Below the pieces are notes generated by a model. That model was not told where the DNA came from. It worked only from the letters and a program-made list of their open reading frames with translations, and made no database searches. Below, piece after piece: positions 55,635 through 64,000 of a stretch of 64,000 nt of DNA. This DNA comes from Sodalis praecaptivus (GTDB lineage: Bacteria > Pseudomonadota > Gammaproteobacteria > Enterobacterales > Enterobacteriaceae). Position 1 is the first letter of the stretch, and each line of letters opens with the position of its first letter. The stretch covers positions 1,798,001 to 1,862,000 of the forward strand of contig NZ_CP006569.1 in the NCBI RefSeq assembly GCF_000517425.1, in the 5' to 3' direction. A program made the position numbers and the translations under genes.

Positions 55635-55795
55635 GACGTTGAACACTCTTTTCCGGGTTGATTGTGGGCTTAGGCTGTGATGATACGCTATAGCTCACAA
55701 TATTAAGAGTCCTTGGGGCATTTGCAAACCGAATTTGTTCGAGTGTGTTCATTTCGTAGCGCGGGAAGTCCTTGCCCCGCGCGATCAGGGCCGTA

Positions 55796-56419
55796 TCAGA
55801 ACCAATCGAGGACGTGAGTCAGCGATAAGATGGCCGTTACCCCCTGCGCGGAGGAGGGCAAAGCGCCGTAGAAGGCAACGTGCATCCCGGCGGCCTGCGC
55901 CGAGAGCGCTCCGGTTTGGCTATCCTCAACCGCCAGCACGGCGGCGGCAGGTAACCCCAATGCGCTAAGCGCGTGCTGATAGGGTTCGGGCGCGGGTTTA
56001 CCACGGTTGACATCATCCAGCGTCACCACCACATCCATGCACTCGCGCACGCCCAGCGCCCGCAGATTCGATTCGACGATAGCCCGACACGAATTGGATA
56101 CACAGGCTTGTTTAATCCCTTTGGCGGCCAGCAGGCGGATGGTTTCCCGGCTGTCGGGGATGGCGTCCAACTCGCTGCTGTGGGCATGGTAGTGATCCTC
56201 GATTGCCCGCAACCATACCTCCCGTGGCAAATCCGCCGGCAGCTCTGCGCGCAGGGCTTGCCAGACATCGAAAACATGCACGCCGCAAAAACGTGACGCC
56301 GGCAGAGCGCTCAGATCGAGACCGAAACGGCGGCAGGCCGCCAGCAGCGCCCGGTGATGCAGTGGCTCACTGTCCACCAACGTTCCGTCGATGTCCCATG
56401 CAATGGCGTCAAATTTCAT
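55796..56419 (-). CDS. HAD-superfamily sugar-phosphate phosphatase/mutase-like
   Basis: 207 aa. Motif I is DIDGTLVDSEP with nucleophile Asp9 and Asp11; motif II VSNSCR; motif III Lys in RGKPAPEPYQHAL; motif IV EDSQTGALSAQAAGM. The layout fits the phosphoglycolate phosphatase/beta-phosphoglucomutase group with a helical cap. It overlaps the kinase gene by 4 bp (ATGA), so kinase and phosphatase are made together. Confidence 0.85.
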   Translation of the reverse strand: MKFDAIAWDIDGTLVDSEPLHHRALLAACRRFGLDLSALPASRFCGVHVFDVWQALRAELPADLPREVWLRAIEDHYHAHSSELDAIPDSRETIRLLAAKGIKQACVSNSCRAIVESNLRALGVRECMDVVVTLDDVNRGKPAPEPYQHALSALGLPAAAVLAVEDSQTGALSAQAAGMHVAFYGALPSSAQGVTAILSLTHVLDWF

Positions 56420-57930
56420 GGCGCCTCCTGCTGTGTCAGCGGGCGGCAGGCTTCATAGAGCTGGCGGAAGCGCTGATATCCTTGGCGATAAACGTCGGTA
56501 TGGGCACGCTCAGGCGCAACACTGTCTTTCAAGGTGACCCAGGCGCGGGCCCCATTCCAATCCGTTGACGCCCCCACGCCTATCGCCGCCGTCCAGGCCG
56601 CGCCCAGGCAAGAGCCGGGGTGACCGACCAGGCGACTTAGCGGCTCGCCCAAGACATCGGCGACAATCTGCATCCATAGCGTGCTGGCCGATCCGCCATC
56701 GGAAACGACATAGCGGTTCACCGGGTAACCGATATCCAATAGCGTTTCAATATGGTGTTTGATGGCATACGCATAGGCTTCCAACAACGCTCGCCACACA
56801 TGGCCCGCGTCGTGGGTAAGCGTCAAGCCAAAGAGCACGCCGCGGGCATCGGGATCGTGCAGCGGGGTTTTCTCCCCGAGAAAATAGGGCAGAAAAAGGA
56901 GTCCGTCACTGCCCGCCGGGCGCTGTTCCGCCAGCGTATCCAGATAGTGGTGAAGGCTCATCCCTTGTTCACGCGCCGCCGGTTCATGCTGCGCCGCGAA
57001 GTGCTGCACGAACCAGTTCAGTCCCGATCCGCCGGTGGACATACAGCCGTTCGGCATATATCGGCCCGGCACCAGGTGATAATCCAGATACAGGCGCGGG
57101 TCGGGGCGGGCGGTGTCCGTGACGGTGAGGATGTCTACGGAGCCACCGAACTTGAGCAGCACATCGCCGGGGGAGGTGACACCGGCCCCCAGGGCGGAGG
57201 CTATCATATCCGCCGCCCCGCCAATCACCGGGGTACCTGGGCTAAGCCCGGTCCAGGCGGCCGCCTGCGCGGTAACCGCGCCGATAATGTCATGGGAACG
57301 CGCCAGCGGCGGGACCACATGCCGGGGAAGATGGGCAAAGGCGATCAATTCGTCATCCAGCTTATGGCTGCCGATGTCGACAAAACCGGCCTCCAGGGCC
57401 CAGTTCTGTTCGATAACTTTCTCCCCCGTGAGCTTCCAGTTGATAAAGTCATACGAACCCAACACCGTATCGATGCGCGCAAAGACCGCAGGTTCATGAT
57501 GCTCAAGCCAGCGGATTTTGGCCCCGACCAACTGTTGATTAATGCCGTTTCCGGCGCGTTGTAGAAAGTGCTGGGCGTCCATTTCGCCGCGCATCTGGAG
57601 TACTTCTGCGCCGCTGCGGCCATCGCTTTGCTGAATGCTCGGGCGCAGTAAACGGTCTTGGTTATCCAGCAAAACCACGGCGGGCAGCATCCCCGTCACG
57701 CCAATGCCGCCGATTTCGCTGGCCGCGATGCCGCTTTGCGCCAGTAATTGCCGGCAAATTTCGCCGACATTCTGCCACCACTGATCCGGTGATTCTTCCG
57801 TCCAGCCGCTGTGCGGGGCCGAGAGCGTGACCGGGCGGGAGGCCATACCGAGAACGTTGTCGGGCAGGCCAATCAGAATACCGATGGTAGAGGTCGTACC
57901 AATATCAATGCCTAACAAATACCGCATCAT
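56416..57930 (-). CDS. FGGY-family carbohydrate kinase 2 (xylulokinase-like)
   Basis: 504 aa from ATG 57930 (TTG 57948 is possible). LLGIDIGTTSTIGILIG phosphate loop, GWTEESPDQWWQN, GVTGMLPAVVLLD, GGAADMIASALGAGVTSPGDVLLKFGGSVDIL, and YVVSDGGSASTLWMQIVADVLGEPLSRL in the C lobe. Most similar in layout to xylulose, L-ribulose and erythritol kinases. It follows the BtpA gene by 24 bp and overlaps the HAD gene. Confidence 0.87.
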   Translation of the reverse strand: MMRYLLGIDIGTTSTIGILIGLPDNVLGMASRPVTLSAPHSGWTEESPDQWWQNVGEICRQLLAQSGIAASEIGGIGVTGMLPAVVLLDNQDRLLRPSIQQSDGRSGAEVLQMRGEMDAQHFLQRAGNGINQQLVGAKIRWLEHHEPAVFARIDTVLGSYDFINWKLTGEKVIEQNWALEAGFVDIGSHKLDDELIAFAHLPRHVVPPLARSHDIIGAVTAQAAAWTGLSPGTPVIGGAADMIASALGAGVTSPGDVLLKFGGSVDILTVTDTARPDPRLYLDYHLVPGRYMPNGCMSTGGSGLNWFVQHFAAQHEPAAREQGMSLHHYLDTLAEQRPAGSDGLLFLPYFLGEKTPLHDPDARGVLFGLTLTHDAGHVWRALLEAYAYAIKHHIETLLDIGYPVNRYVVSDGGSASTLWMQIVADVLGEPLSRLVGHPGSCLGAAWTAAIGVGASTDWNGARAWVTLKDSVAPERAHTDVYRQGYQRFRQLYEACRPLTQQEAP

Positions 57931-57954
57931 ATCTTCCCGCTCCGACAACCGTGT

Positions 57955-58755
57955 TTAACGCAGTTTTTCGACCACATCCATGAAGCGTTTTACGCGGTCG
58001 CCATCCACCGGGTTCCAGGTGTGCCCTGCAACCTTGAAGTGCGTGCCAATAACCACGCCGCTGGCCACGCGCAAAATATCCGTTACGTTGTCAATATTGG
58101 TGCCGGTGTTAGCGAATACCGGTACGCCTTCCACCGCTTCACAGACTTTGCGCAAATTAGACTGCTCTGCCGGTTCGCCGGTAATCGGCCCGGAAACCAA
58201 AATAGCGTCAGCCAACGAAGAGAAAATGGCGCTGCGCGCGCGCAGTTCGATGGGCCGCGCATCCAGAGAGTGGGCGAATTCGGCGTTGATGTTGAAAAGC
58301 AACTTCATGTCTTCCCGACCCAGGTTGCGGCGCAGCCGGGACGCGCTGGCGCAATCCGGCTCCCAAATCCCCATATCGGAAGCAAACACGCCGGTAAAAA
58401 TTTCACGCACGAAACTGGCGCCGGTGACGGCGCCGATGGCCACGCTGGCGTTGGGATCCCAAAGGTAGTTTACGCCAAAGGGAACCTTCAGCACCGATTT
58501 CGCCGCCTGTACTACCGCCGACATGGCGGAAACCCCTTCCAGCGAGGCTTTGAACACATAGGGACGGTCGTTTTCATTGCCAAACATGATCGCATCTACC
58601 CCCCCCGCCTGCAGCTTTTCCACGTCGCTAATCACATCGTCAATCAGCTTATTGAGACCGCCTTGGGCATCATAGAGCGGCGCCCCCGGCAGCGCACCAA
58701 TGTGGGCCATTGCGATGACCGCTTTTTTCTTATTTCCCCAAAAATCAAAGATCAT
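57955..58755 (-). CDS. BtpA/SgcQ-family protein
   Basis: 266 aa from ATG 58755 (GGAGAAAGCT upstream). TIM-barrel-like protein with VIAMAHIGALPGAPLYD, MFGNENDRPY, FGVNYLWDP, VREIFTGVF, PVFANTGTNIDNV and GVVIGTHFK. BtpA affects photosystem I in cyanobacteria; SgcQ in E. coli lies in a sugar operon. The enzyme activity is not settled. In bacteria it is often next to sugar kinases and DeoR regulators, as here. Confidence 0.82.
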   Translation of the reverse strand: MIFDFWGNKKKAVIAMAHIGALPGAPLYDAQGGLNKLIDDVISDVEKLQAGGVDAIMFGNENDRPYVFKASLEGVSAMSAVVQAAKSVLKVPFGVNYLWDPNASVAIGAVTGASFVREIFTGVFASDMGIWEPDCASASRLRRNLGREDMKLLFNINAEFAHSLDARPIELRARSAIFSSLADAILVSGPITGEPAEQSNLRKVCEAVEGVPVFANTGTNIDNVTDILRVASGVVIGTHFKVAGHTWNPVDGDRVKRFMDVVEKLR

Positions 58756-58798
58756 AGCTTTCTCCAGTGTTGGCTGGTATGTCATGGTGAAAAAGCGA

Positions 58799-59656
58799 TC
58801 AGGCGTCTGGCGGTAGCGCCGGCGCAATGATCACCTCAATGTTTGCCGCGGCGATCATCGCCGACAGCGCAGGCGGTGGTGCCTGTTCGGTGATAAGGGT
58901 GTCGATTTGCTCGAGTGTCGCGAGATGAACCAGCGACATCCGCTGAAATTTGCTGGCGTCGCACAGCACCACTTTCTGACTGGAACGTTCAAGATAAAGG
59001 CGTTTGAGTTCCGCATCCTCGAAGGCATAGTCATAAATTCCCTCTCCCGTCAGGCCGGAGATGCCCACAAAGGCGATATCGAACCACAGACTGGAAAACT
59101 GGCGCAGCGCCGCCGAACCGCCGATTGACATTTCGTCCGGGCGCATCCGTCCGCCTGCCAGATAGATTTCAGCCTTCGCCGGGGCAATGTCATGCGCCAC
59201 GCGAAGGCTATTGGTAAAAATCTTCAAGTGTGAATACTGGCTGAGATAGCGCGCGGCTAAGAATGTGGTGCTACCCACATCGAGCGCCAGCGTGCGGCAC
59301 TGCTTCCCTAAATGCGCCGCCGCAAGCGCGATGCGCAGCTTGGCATCGTGATTCTGTAACAGCCGAGACGCGAAGCTGGGTTCAACCCGGTCCGTCACCA
59401 CCGTGTTCCCGACCTGAGGCAAAACCGCGCCGCCATAGGGACGGCAAACCGTTCCGTTGCGCTCCATTTCCATCAGATCGCGACGAATGGTCATCTGGGA
59501 TACCGAAAGCTTAACGGCTAGCTCCGGTACGGAAACGGTCCCCCCCTCAGAAAGTAGCTGTAAAACCTCAGCCTGACGCGATGCCGGCGACCGACGTAAA
59601 CGCGCGCCGGTGGCGGAAGCGTTAAGGTGAACAGGTGCCGAATCCTGGTGCGTCAT
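58799..59656 (-). CDS. DeoR-family transcriptional regulator 2
   Basis: 285 aa. Helix-turn-helix RQAEVLQLLSEGGTVSVPELAVKLSVSQMTIRRDLMEMERNGTVCRPYGGAVL, then DVGSTTFLAARYL, TNSLRVAHDI and LCDASKFQRMSL of the effector domain. It is the first gene of the BtpA-kinase-HAD operon and divergent from the SDR/ABC operon. A paralogue of the regulator at 54822. The AT-rich 144-bp spacer probably carries its operator. Confidence 0.89.
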   Translation of the reverse strand: MTHQDSAPVHLNASATGARLRRSPASRQAEVLQLLSEGGTVSVPELAVKLSVSQMTIRRDLMEMERNGTVCRPYGGAVLPQVGNTVVTDRVEPSFASRLLQNHDAKLRIALAAAHLGKQCRTLALDVGSTTFLAARYLSQYSHLKIFTNSLRVAHDIAPAKAEIYLAGGRMRPDEMSIGGSAALRQFSSLWFDIAFVGISGLTGEGIYDYAFEDAELKRLYLERSSQKVVLCDASKFQRMSLVHLATLEQIDTLITEQAPPPALSAMIAAANIEVIIAPALPPDA

Positions 59657-59757
59657 CGCCTAACCTCGAACATTGAAATTAACAAATACAAACATACAAA
59701 ACAAAATTTGTGATCGCAATTGTTTTTATCATAAGAAAATTGTTTTGTTGTGTTCGT

Positions 59758-59763
59758 TATAAT
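59758..59763 (+). promoter_or_regulatory. -10 box of the SDR/ABC operon
   Basis: Perfect TATAAT 37 bp before the SDR start. No good -35 is seen at 17 bp, and an imperfect dyad around TTATCATAA (centre 59730) lies just upstream, so an activator or the DeoR protein may act there. Confidence 0.45.
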
Positions 59764-59800
59764 GGTGTAAAAAATAATCATCTACACAGAGGAAGAAAAC

Positions 59801-60601
59801 ATGAACGCAGTGTATTCGACATCCGGGCACTACCCGGACCTGCATGGCAAAACGGCGATTGTCACCGGCGGGGCAACCGGTATTGGCTATGCCATCTCCC
59901 GCAATCTGATTCGCCAGGGTATGCGCGTCGCTATCGGCGACATTAACGAAGACGCCGCACGGGCCGCGGCGAACGTGCTGGGCGCGGAAACGGTGGCATT
60001 TCACCTGGATGTGCGTTTACGTGAATCCGTCGAAAAGGGGTTTCGCTGGGTGGAAGACACGCTGGGGGATTATCATTTGTTGATCGCCAACGCGGGGGTA
60101 TCAACCATGCAAAAAGCCCTGGCGCTGACGGATGACGAATGGAATTTCAATTTCGACGTCAACATCCGCGGGATCTTTCTGACCAACCAAATTGCCGCGC
60201 GCAAGTTTGTCGCGCGCCGGTCGGGCACCATCGTCAATACCGCCTCCCTGGCCGCTAAAGTGGGTGCGCCCTTATTGGCCCATTACTCGGCGAGTAAGTT
60301 TGCCGTACTGGGCTGGACACAGGCGCTGGCGCGGGAGTTGGCGGCGGACGGGATCCGCGTGAATGCCGTCTGCCCGGGGTTTGTCAAAACCGGCATGCAG
60401 AGCCGGGAGGTGCAGTGGGAAGCACAGCTGCGCAATATGACGCCGGAGCAGGTGATGGACGATTACATTCGCCAAACGCCGCTCGGCCGCCTGGAGACGC
60501 CGGACGATGTTGCCGAGGTGGTGGCCTTTTTGAGCTCCGACGCCGCGCGCTTTATGACCGGCCAGGGTGTCAATGTCACCGGCGGAGTGTACACGGGCTG
60601 A
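59801..60601 (+). CDS. Short-chain dehydrogenase/reductase (SDR)
   Basis: 266 aa NAD(P)-dependent oxidoreductase. Cofactor motif TGGATGIG at 22-29, NAG at 97-99, catalytic Ser149, Tyr162 and Lys166 (YSASK), and the typical C-terminal RLETPDDVAEVVAFLSSDAARFMTGQGVNVTGGVYTG. AGAGGAAG precedes the ATG. The family includes sorbitol, xylitol and sugar dehydrogenases. It heads an operon with a sugar ABC importer and is probably the first catabolic step. Confidence 0.9.
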   Translation: MNAVYSTSGHYPDLHGKTAIVTGGATGIGYAISRNLIRQGMRVAIGDINEDAARAAANVLGAETVAFHLDVRLRESVEKGFRWVEDTLGDYHLLIANAGVSTMQKALALTDDEWNFNFDVNIRGIFLTNQIAARKFVARRSGTIVNTASLAAKVGAPLLAHYSASKFAVLGWTQALARELAADGIRVNAVCPGFVKTGMQSREVQWEAQLRNMTPEQVMDDYIRQTPLGRLETPDDVAEVVAFLSSDAARFMTGQGVNVTGGVYTG

Positions 60602-60702
60602 CGGCCGTATCCGCCATGAACAGACCCGGTTTCTTTCAGCCCACGTCACAAGGGGACGTTACCCGCCCCTGGATGGGCAACACGCAGCAGAGGTAACCCA
60701 TT

Positions 60703-61839
60703 ATGGCCTCCATTGAATTACGGAACGTGTCGAAATCCTACAACGGCAATCAGCACAGCGTGCGTAACGTTAATTTGCATATTCGTGATGGCGAGTTCGT
60801 TATTTTCCTTGGCCCTTCCGGATGTGGAAAATCCACCACATTGCGCATGATTGCCGGGTTGGAGAGCATTACCGACGGCACCTTACTCATCGACGGGCAG
60901 GATGTGAGCCATGTCGCCCCCCGCGATCGTAACATTGCCGTGGTGTTCCAGAGCTATGCCCTCTACCCGCACATGACCGTGGCGGAAAACATGGCCTTCG
61001 GCCTGAAAATGCGCGGCGAGCCAGGCAGCGTTATTACCCGCAAAGTGGCGCAAAGCGCCGCGATGCTGGGGCTGGATAAACTGTTAAACCGTAAACCCGC
61101 CGCGCTGTCCGGTGGCCAGCGTCAGCGTGTCGCGCTGGGCCGGGCCATCGTGCGTGAACCGCAGGCGTTTTTGTTAGATGAGCCGCTATCGAACCTGGAC
61201 GCCCAACTGCGCGGCGAGATGCGCGGTGAGCTTATCAAGCTCCATCGCCGCCTGGGAAAAACCATGGTCTATGTTACTCACGACCAGGTCGAAGCCATGA
61301 CGATGGCGGATCGTATCTGCATCATGCGCGACGGCCATTTGATCCAATGCGGGACGCCGCTGGAGGTCTATCACTACCCGGTAAACACCTTTGTCGCCCG
61401 TTTCCTCTCTTCTCCGTCCATCAACCTGCTCTCCTGTCAGGTTCAGCAGACCGGCGCGCAGGTCAACCTGCAATTGCCCAATGGCCCGACGATCCCTGTC
61501 CCTGGCTGGATGGCCGGCGATTATCACCGCCTTGCGGGAAAAGAGATGCTACTCGGCGTGCGGCCCGAGGATTTTCATGCCCACCCGCGCCGGCCCGATT
61601 GGCTGCCCTTACAATTGGCGGTCACCGGGGTTGAAGCCCTGGGCGCTGAGAACATTGTCAACGGCACATTGGGCAATGTTCCGGTGATTATTCGCCTCGA
61701 CCACCACACGCACCCCGCGGTGGGCCAAACGCTCAACATCTGGCTTGATCCCAACGCGCTGCATCTTTTCCACACGGAGAGCGGCGAGGTGGTCAAACGG
61801 CGCAAAACGCCAAGCAATACCGACACCGCTTTGGCGTGA
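60703..61839 (+). CDS. Sugar ABC transporter ATP-binding protein 2 (MalK/UgpC type)
   Basis: 378 aa. Walker A GPSGCGKST, VFQSYALYPHMTVAENMAFGL, signature LSGGQRQRVALGRA, Walker B LLDEPLSNLD, VTHDQVEAMT, then a TOBE domain (GVRPEDFHAH). Serves the permease 9 bp downstream and the binding protein. It is a different copy from the ATPase at 21761. Confidence 0.9.
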   Translation: MASIELRNVSKSYNGNQHSVRNVNLHIRDGEFVIFLGPSGCGKSTTLRMIAGLESITDGTLLIDGQDVSHVAPRDRNIAVVFQSYALYPHMTVAENMAFGLKMRGEPGSVITRKVAQSAAMLGLDKLLNRKPAALSGGQRQRVALGRAIVREPQAFLLDEPLSNLDAQLRGEMRGELIKLHRRLGKTMVYVTHDQVEAMTMADRICIMRDGHLIQCGTPLEVYHYPVNTFVARFLSSPSINLLSCQVQQTGAQVNLQLPNGPTIPVPGWMAGDYHRLAGKEMLLGVRPEDFHAHPRRPDWLPLQLAVTGVEALGAENIVNGTLGNVPVIIRLDHHTHPAVGQTLNIWLDPNALHLFHTESGEVVKRRKTPSNTDTALA

Positions 61840-61848
61840 GGAGCGAAC

Positions 61849-62649
61849 ATGCTACGAAAAATCGGACTTCATACCGGACTGGTCCTGGCCTGCCTCTCCA
61901 TTTTGCTGCCCGTACTGTGGATTGTCAGAACCAGCCTGGTGCCGGAATCCATGGCCTATAGCAGCGATATTTTCCCGCGGCTCTCATGGGAGAATTTCCG
62001 CTCGCTGATTGCTAACAACGGTTTTTTACGTCACTACGCCAACAGTCTGATAGTTGCCTCGGGCTCTGTCATTCTCGCGCTGCCGTTCGCAGCCGCAACC
62101 GGCTATGCTTTTGCACGCTTTAAAACGGGCGGCAAAGCGGCGCGTTTTATCATGCTGGCCACCCAAATGCTGCCTGCCGTAGCCCTGGTGTTACCCGCCT
62201 TCGCCATGCTGCGCTCGGTGGGGCTGACCAATTCACTGCTCGGGCTCACGTTGGTTTATGCCGCATTAAACCTGCCGTTTCTGACGTGGATCTTGATGGG
62301 ATTTTTTGACGGGATCCCGGTGGATTTGGAGTGGGCGGCGCTGACCGACGGCGCGACCGCCTGGGGGGCTTTCTGGCATGTGGTTCTGCCGGTCTCACTG
62401 CCGGGTCTTGCGGCCTCGGCGGTACTGGGGTTCATCCTCTCCTGGAATGAGTTTCTTTTTGCCCTGGTGCTTAGTGGGCCTGAGACCGCCACGGTCCCGG
62501 TGGCGCTAGCCGCACTGCAAACCTCGAACGGCGTACAGATAGGCAAGGTCTCGGCGGGTATTGTGCTGGCCATTTTGCCATTGATGGTCGCCTCACATTT
62601 TATTCAACGATACATCGTCAAAGGGCTCACTTTCGGCGGTGTGAAATAA
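61849..62649 (+). CDS. Sugar ABC transporter permease 2 (MalG type)
   Basis: 266 aa, about six membrane helices, EAA loop DLEWAALTDGATAWGAFWHVVLPVSLPG, C-terminal RYIVKGLTFGGVK. Only this MalG-type permease is present; the MalF-type partner is expected beyond the right edge. Confidence 0.86.
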   Translation: MLRKIGLHTGLVLACLSILLPVLWIVRTSLVPESMAYSSDIFPRLSWENFRSLIANNGFLRHYANSLIVASGSVILALPFAAATGYAFARFKTGGKAARFIMLATQMLPAVALVLPAFAMLRSVGLTNSLLGLTLVYAALNLPFLTWILMGFFDGIPVDLEWAALTDGATAWGAFWHVVLPVSLPGLAASAVLGFILSWNEFLFALVLSGPETATVPVALAALQTSNGVQIGKVSAGIVLAILPLMVASHFIQRYIVKGLTFGGVK

Positions 62650-62709
62650 CGTTATGTCCAGCAGAAAATCGCGCCGTTAACACGCCGGCACCTTCACCAG
62701 GAGTTAATT

Positions 62710-63984
62710 ATGTTGAACCGTAAGAAAATCACATTGTTATCGAGTCTGATGGTACTGAGCCTTTCAACATCAGTGCGTGCGGAAGATGTCGTGCTGCGTG
62801 CGCTGATGGAAGATGTGCCGGAAACGCAAATCATTGAAAAAATGCTGCCTGATTTCGAGAAACAGTACCACATCAAAGTCCAATTCGAGAAAATCGGCTA
62901 TGGCGATATGCATGACAAGTTGGTATCACAGCTGATTCAGTCGCAAAGTTATTACAATCTGCTGGAAGTGGATTTTCTGTGGGCGGGGGAGTTTAGCAAA
63001 GCCGGATGGCTGACCGATCTGACGCCGGAAGTGAAAAAGTCCGGTTTTGATATGTCGGCATTTATTCCCGCTACCGTCTCGTTGATTAATGTCACCGCCG
63101 ATAAAACCACATTGATCCCGATGTACAACTACTCCATGGGCCTGATTTACCGCACGGATGTCCTGCAGGATGAGAAATTGAAGAGCGCCTATCAGACCGA
63201 GTTCAAAAAACCGCTGGCGCAGCCGAAAACGCTGGAAGAGTACGTCGCGCTGGCCAAATTTATTAAAAAGAACGGCAACATGTCGGGTGCTGCGATGCAA
63301 GGGCAGCGCGGCGATCCCAACAGCATGGAATTTTCTAACTACCTTTTTGCCGTCGGCGGTGACTATGTTGACGCTCAAGGGAAATCCGCGCTAAACAGCC
63401 CCGCCGGCCACAAAGCGATGTCGCTTTATGCGGACGCCATTAAAAATGCCGCGCAAACCGGCGCGCTGTCCGCCACGCTCGACGATACCGTGCGCCTGAT
63501 GTGCAGCGGCAAAGCGTTCAGTATGCTGACCTACTGGTGGATGTTGCCACAGTTGGATAACGCCACCGCCTGTCCGGCCGTTGCCGGTAAACTCGCACTG
63601 ACCACCGTCCCCGGCGGACATGGGGAAAGCGGCGGCTGGGGATGGGGTATTCCAAAGAACGTCTCGGATAAAGAAAAGCAGGCCGCATGGACCTTTATAC
63701 AATGGGTTCAGAGTAAAGACGTCGCCACAGCACGGGCGCTACAGGGGCATGCGCCCGTGCGTGCCGATGTCTATGACAATGCCGACGTGTTGAAAAAGTA
63801 CCCTTACTATAAAGACGCGCTGAATATCGTGGCGTCCGGTAAATCCTTCCCGGTCTTTTCCTATTCCGCCCAGTATGAAGACGTCCTCGGGACACAATTG
63901 TCGTTGCTGGCGAGTGGCGAAAATAGCGTCGATAAATCATTGAAAAACGCCTCCGAGCAATTAGATAAGTTACTGGTGAAATGA
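62710..63984 (+). CDS. Sugar ABC transporter substrate-binding protein 2
   Basis: 424 aa with a Sec signal peptide (ITLLSSLMVLSLSTSVRAED) and AGGAG upstream. Family-1 sugar-binding protein: MLPDFEKQYHIKVQFEKIGYGDMHDKLVSQLIQSQSYYNLLEVDFLW, YWWMLPQLDN and GGWGWGIPKNVSDKEKQAAWTFIQWV. The bases after its stop are gaggaaaggggg, a good ribosome site for a following gene outside the window. Confidence 0.88.
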   Translation: MLNRKKITLLSSLMVLSLSTSVRAEDVVLRALMEDVPETQIIEKMLPDFEKQYHIKVQFEKIGYGDMHDKLVSQLIQSQSYYNLLEVDFLWAGEFSKAGWLTDLTPEVKKSGFDMSAFIPATVSLINVTADKTTLIPMYNYSMGLIYRTDVLQDEKLKSAYQTEFKKPLAQPKTLEEYVALAKFIKKNGNMSGAAMQGQRGDPNSMEFSNYLFAVGGDYVDAQGKSALNSPAGHKAMSLYADAIKNAAQTGALSATLDDTVRLMCSGKAFSMLTYWWMLPQLDNATACPAVAGKLALTTVPGGHGESGGWGWGIPKNVSDKEKQAAWTFIQWVQSKDVATARALQGHAPVRADVYDNADVLKKYPYYKDALNIVASGKSFPVFSYSAQYEDVLGTQLSLLASGENSVDKSLKNASEQLDKLLVK

Positions 63985-64000
63985 GGAAAGGGGGCCGGCA

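Noticed and set aside
59706-59727. CRP site before the SDR gene
   Set aside because: Only the left half TGTGA matches; the right half differs in most positions.

Overview
The window looks like a chromosomal segment of a GC-rich Enterobacterales bacterium. PatD, SsuA/SsuD, AmiA, Gcd, UbiD and a FepA-type receptor all read like enterobacterial family members. The many sugar and amine transporters, some decayed operons (ssu, ubiX) and several minisatellites would fit a plant- or insect-associated lineage such as Sodalis or a relative. That placement is inference only; no rRNA or tRNA gene was seen.

Layout. 0-9 kb: end of patD, an iron-siderophore pair (periplasmic esterase and TonB-dependent receptor with a Fur-like box), a reduced sulfonate locus (ssuA, ssuD only), a 40-bp x 6 minisatellite and amiA. 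9-15 kb: a secreted DNase I-fold enzyme, then the three-subunit membrane gluconate 2-dehydrogenase, a YciI protein and a NIPSNAP protein. 15-25 kb: a ROK repressor divergent from a sugar ABC importer with a Tat-type binding protein, a Gfo/Idh/MocA dehydrogenase, an NTF2-like protein and a luciferase-like flavin oxidoreductase.

25-38 kb is the most interesting block. A GntR/HutC regulator sits between two divergent gene sets that share a near-palindromic operator. The left set is ubiD, a truncated ubiX, an Asp/Glu-type racemase and a heterotrimeric flavin/iron-sulfur amine oxidase of the opine oxidase/D-hydroxyproline dehydrogenase/HcnABC type. The right set is an aldehyde dehydrogenase, a ThDP enzyme and a PotABCD-like importer. 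Together they could import an amino or imino acid, racemise and oxidise it to a 2-oxo acid, decarboxylate that to an aldehyde, oxidise it to an acid and decarboxylate again. The substrate is not known from sequence.

38-47 kb: gcd (PQQ glucose dehydrogenase), an AT-rich gene-poor island with one orphan gene whose product carries two NPF motifs, a nitrilase-family amidase, and DoxX and DUF1097-like membrane proteins next to a LysR regulator. 48-55 kb: a LacI-controlled polyol-type operon with an FGGY kinase, two tandem mannitol-1-phosphate-dehydrogenase-like proteins and an MFS transporter. 55-64 kb: two paralogous DeoR regulators bracketing a HAD phosphatase, an FGGY kinase and a BtpA/SgcQ protein, divergent from an SDR dehydrogenase and a sugar ABC importer that runs off the right edge.
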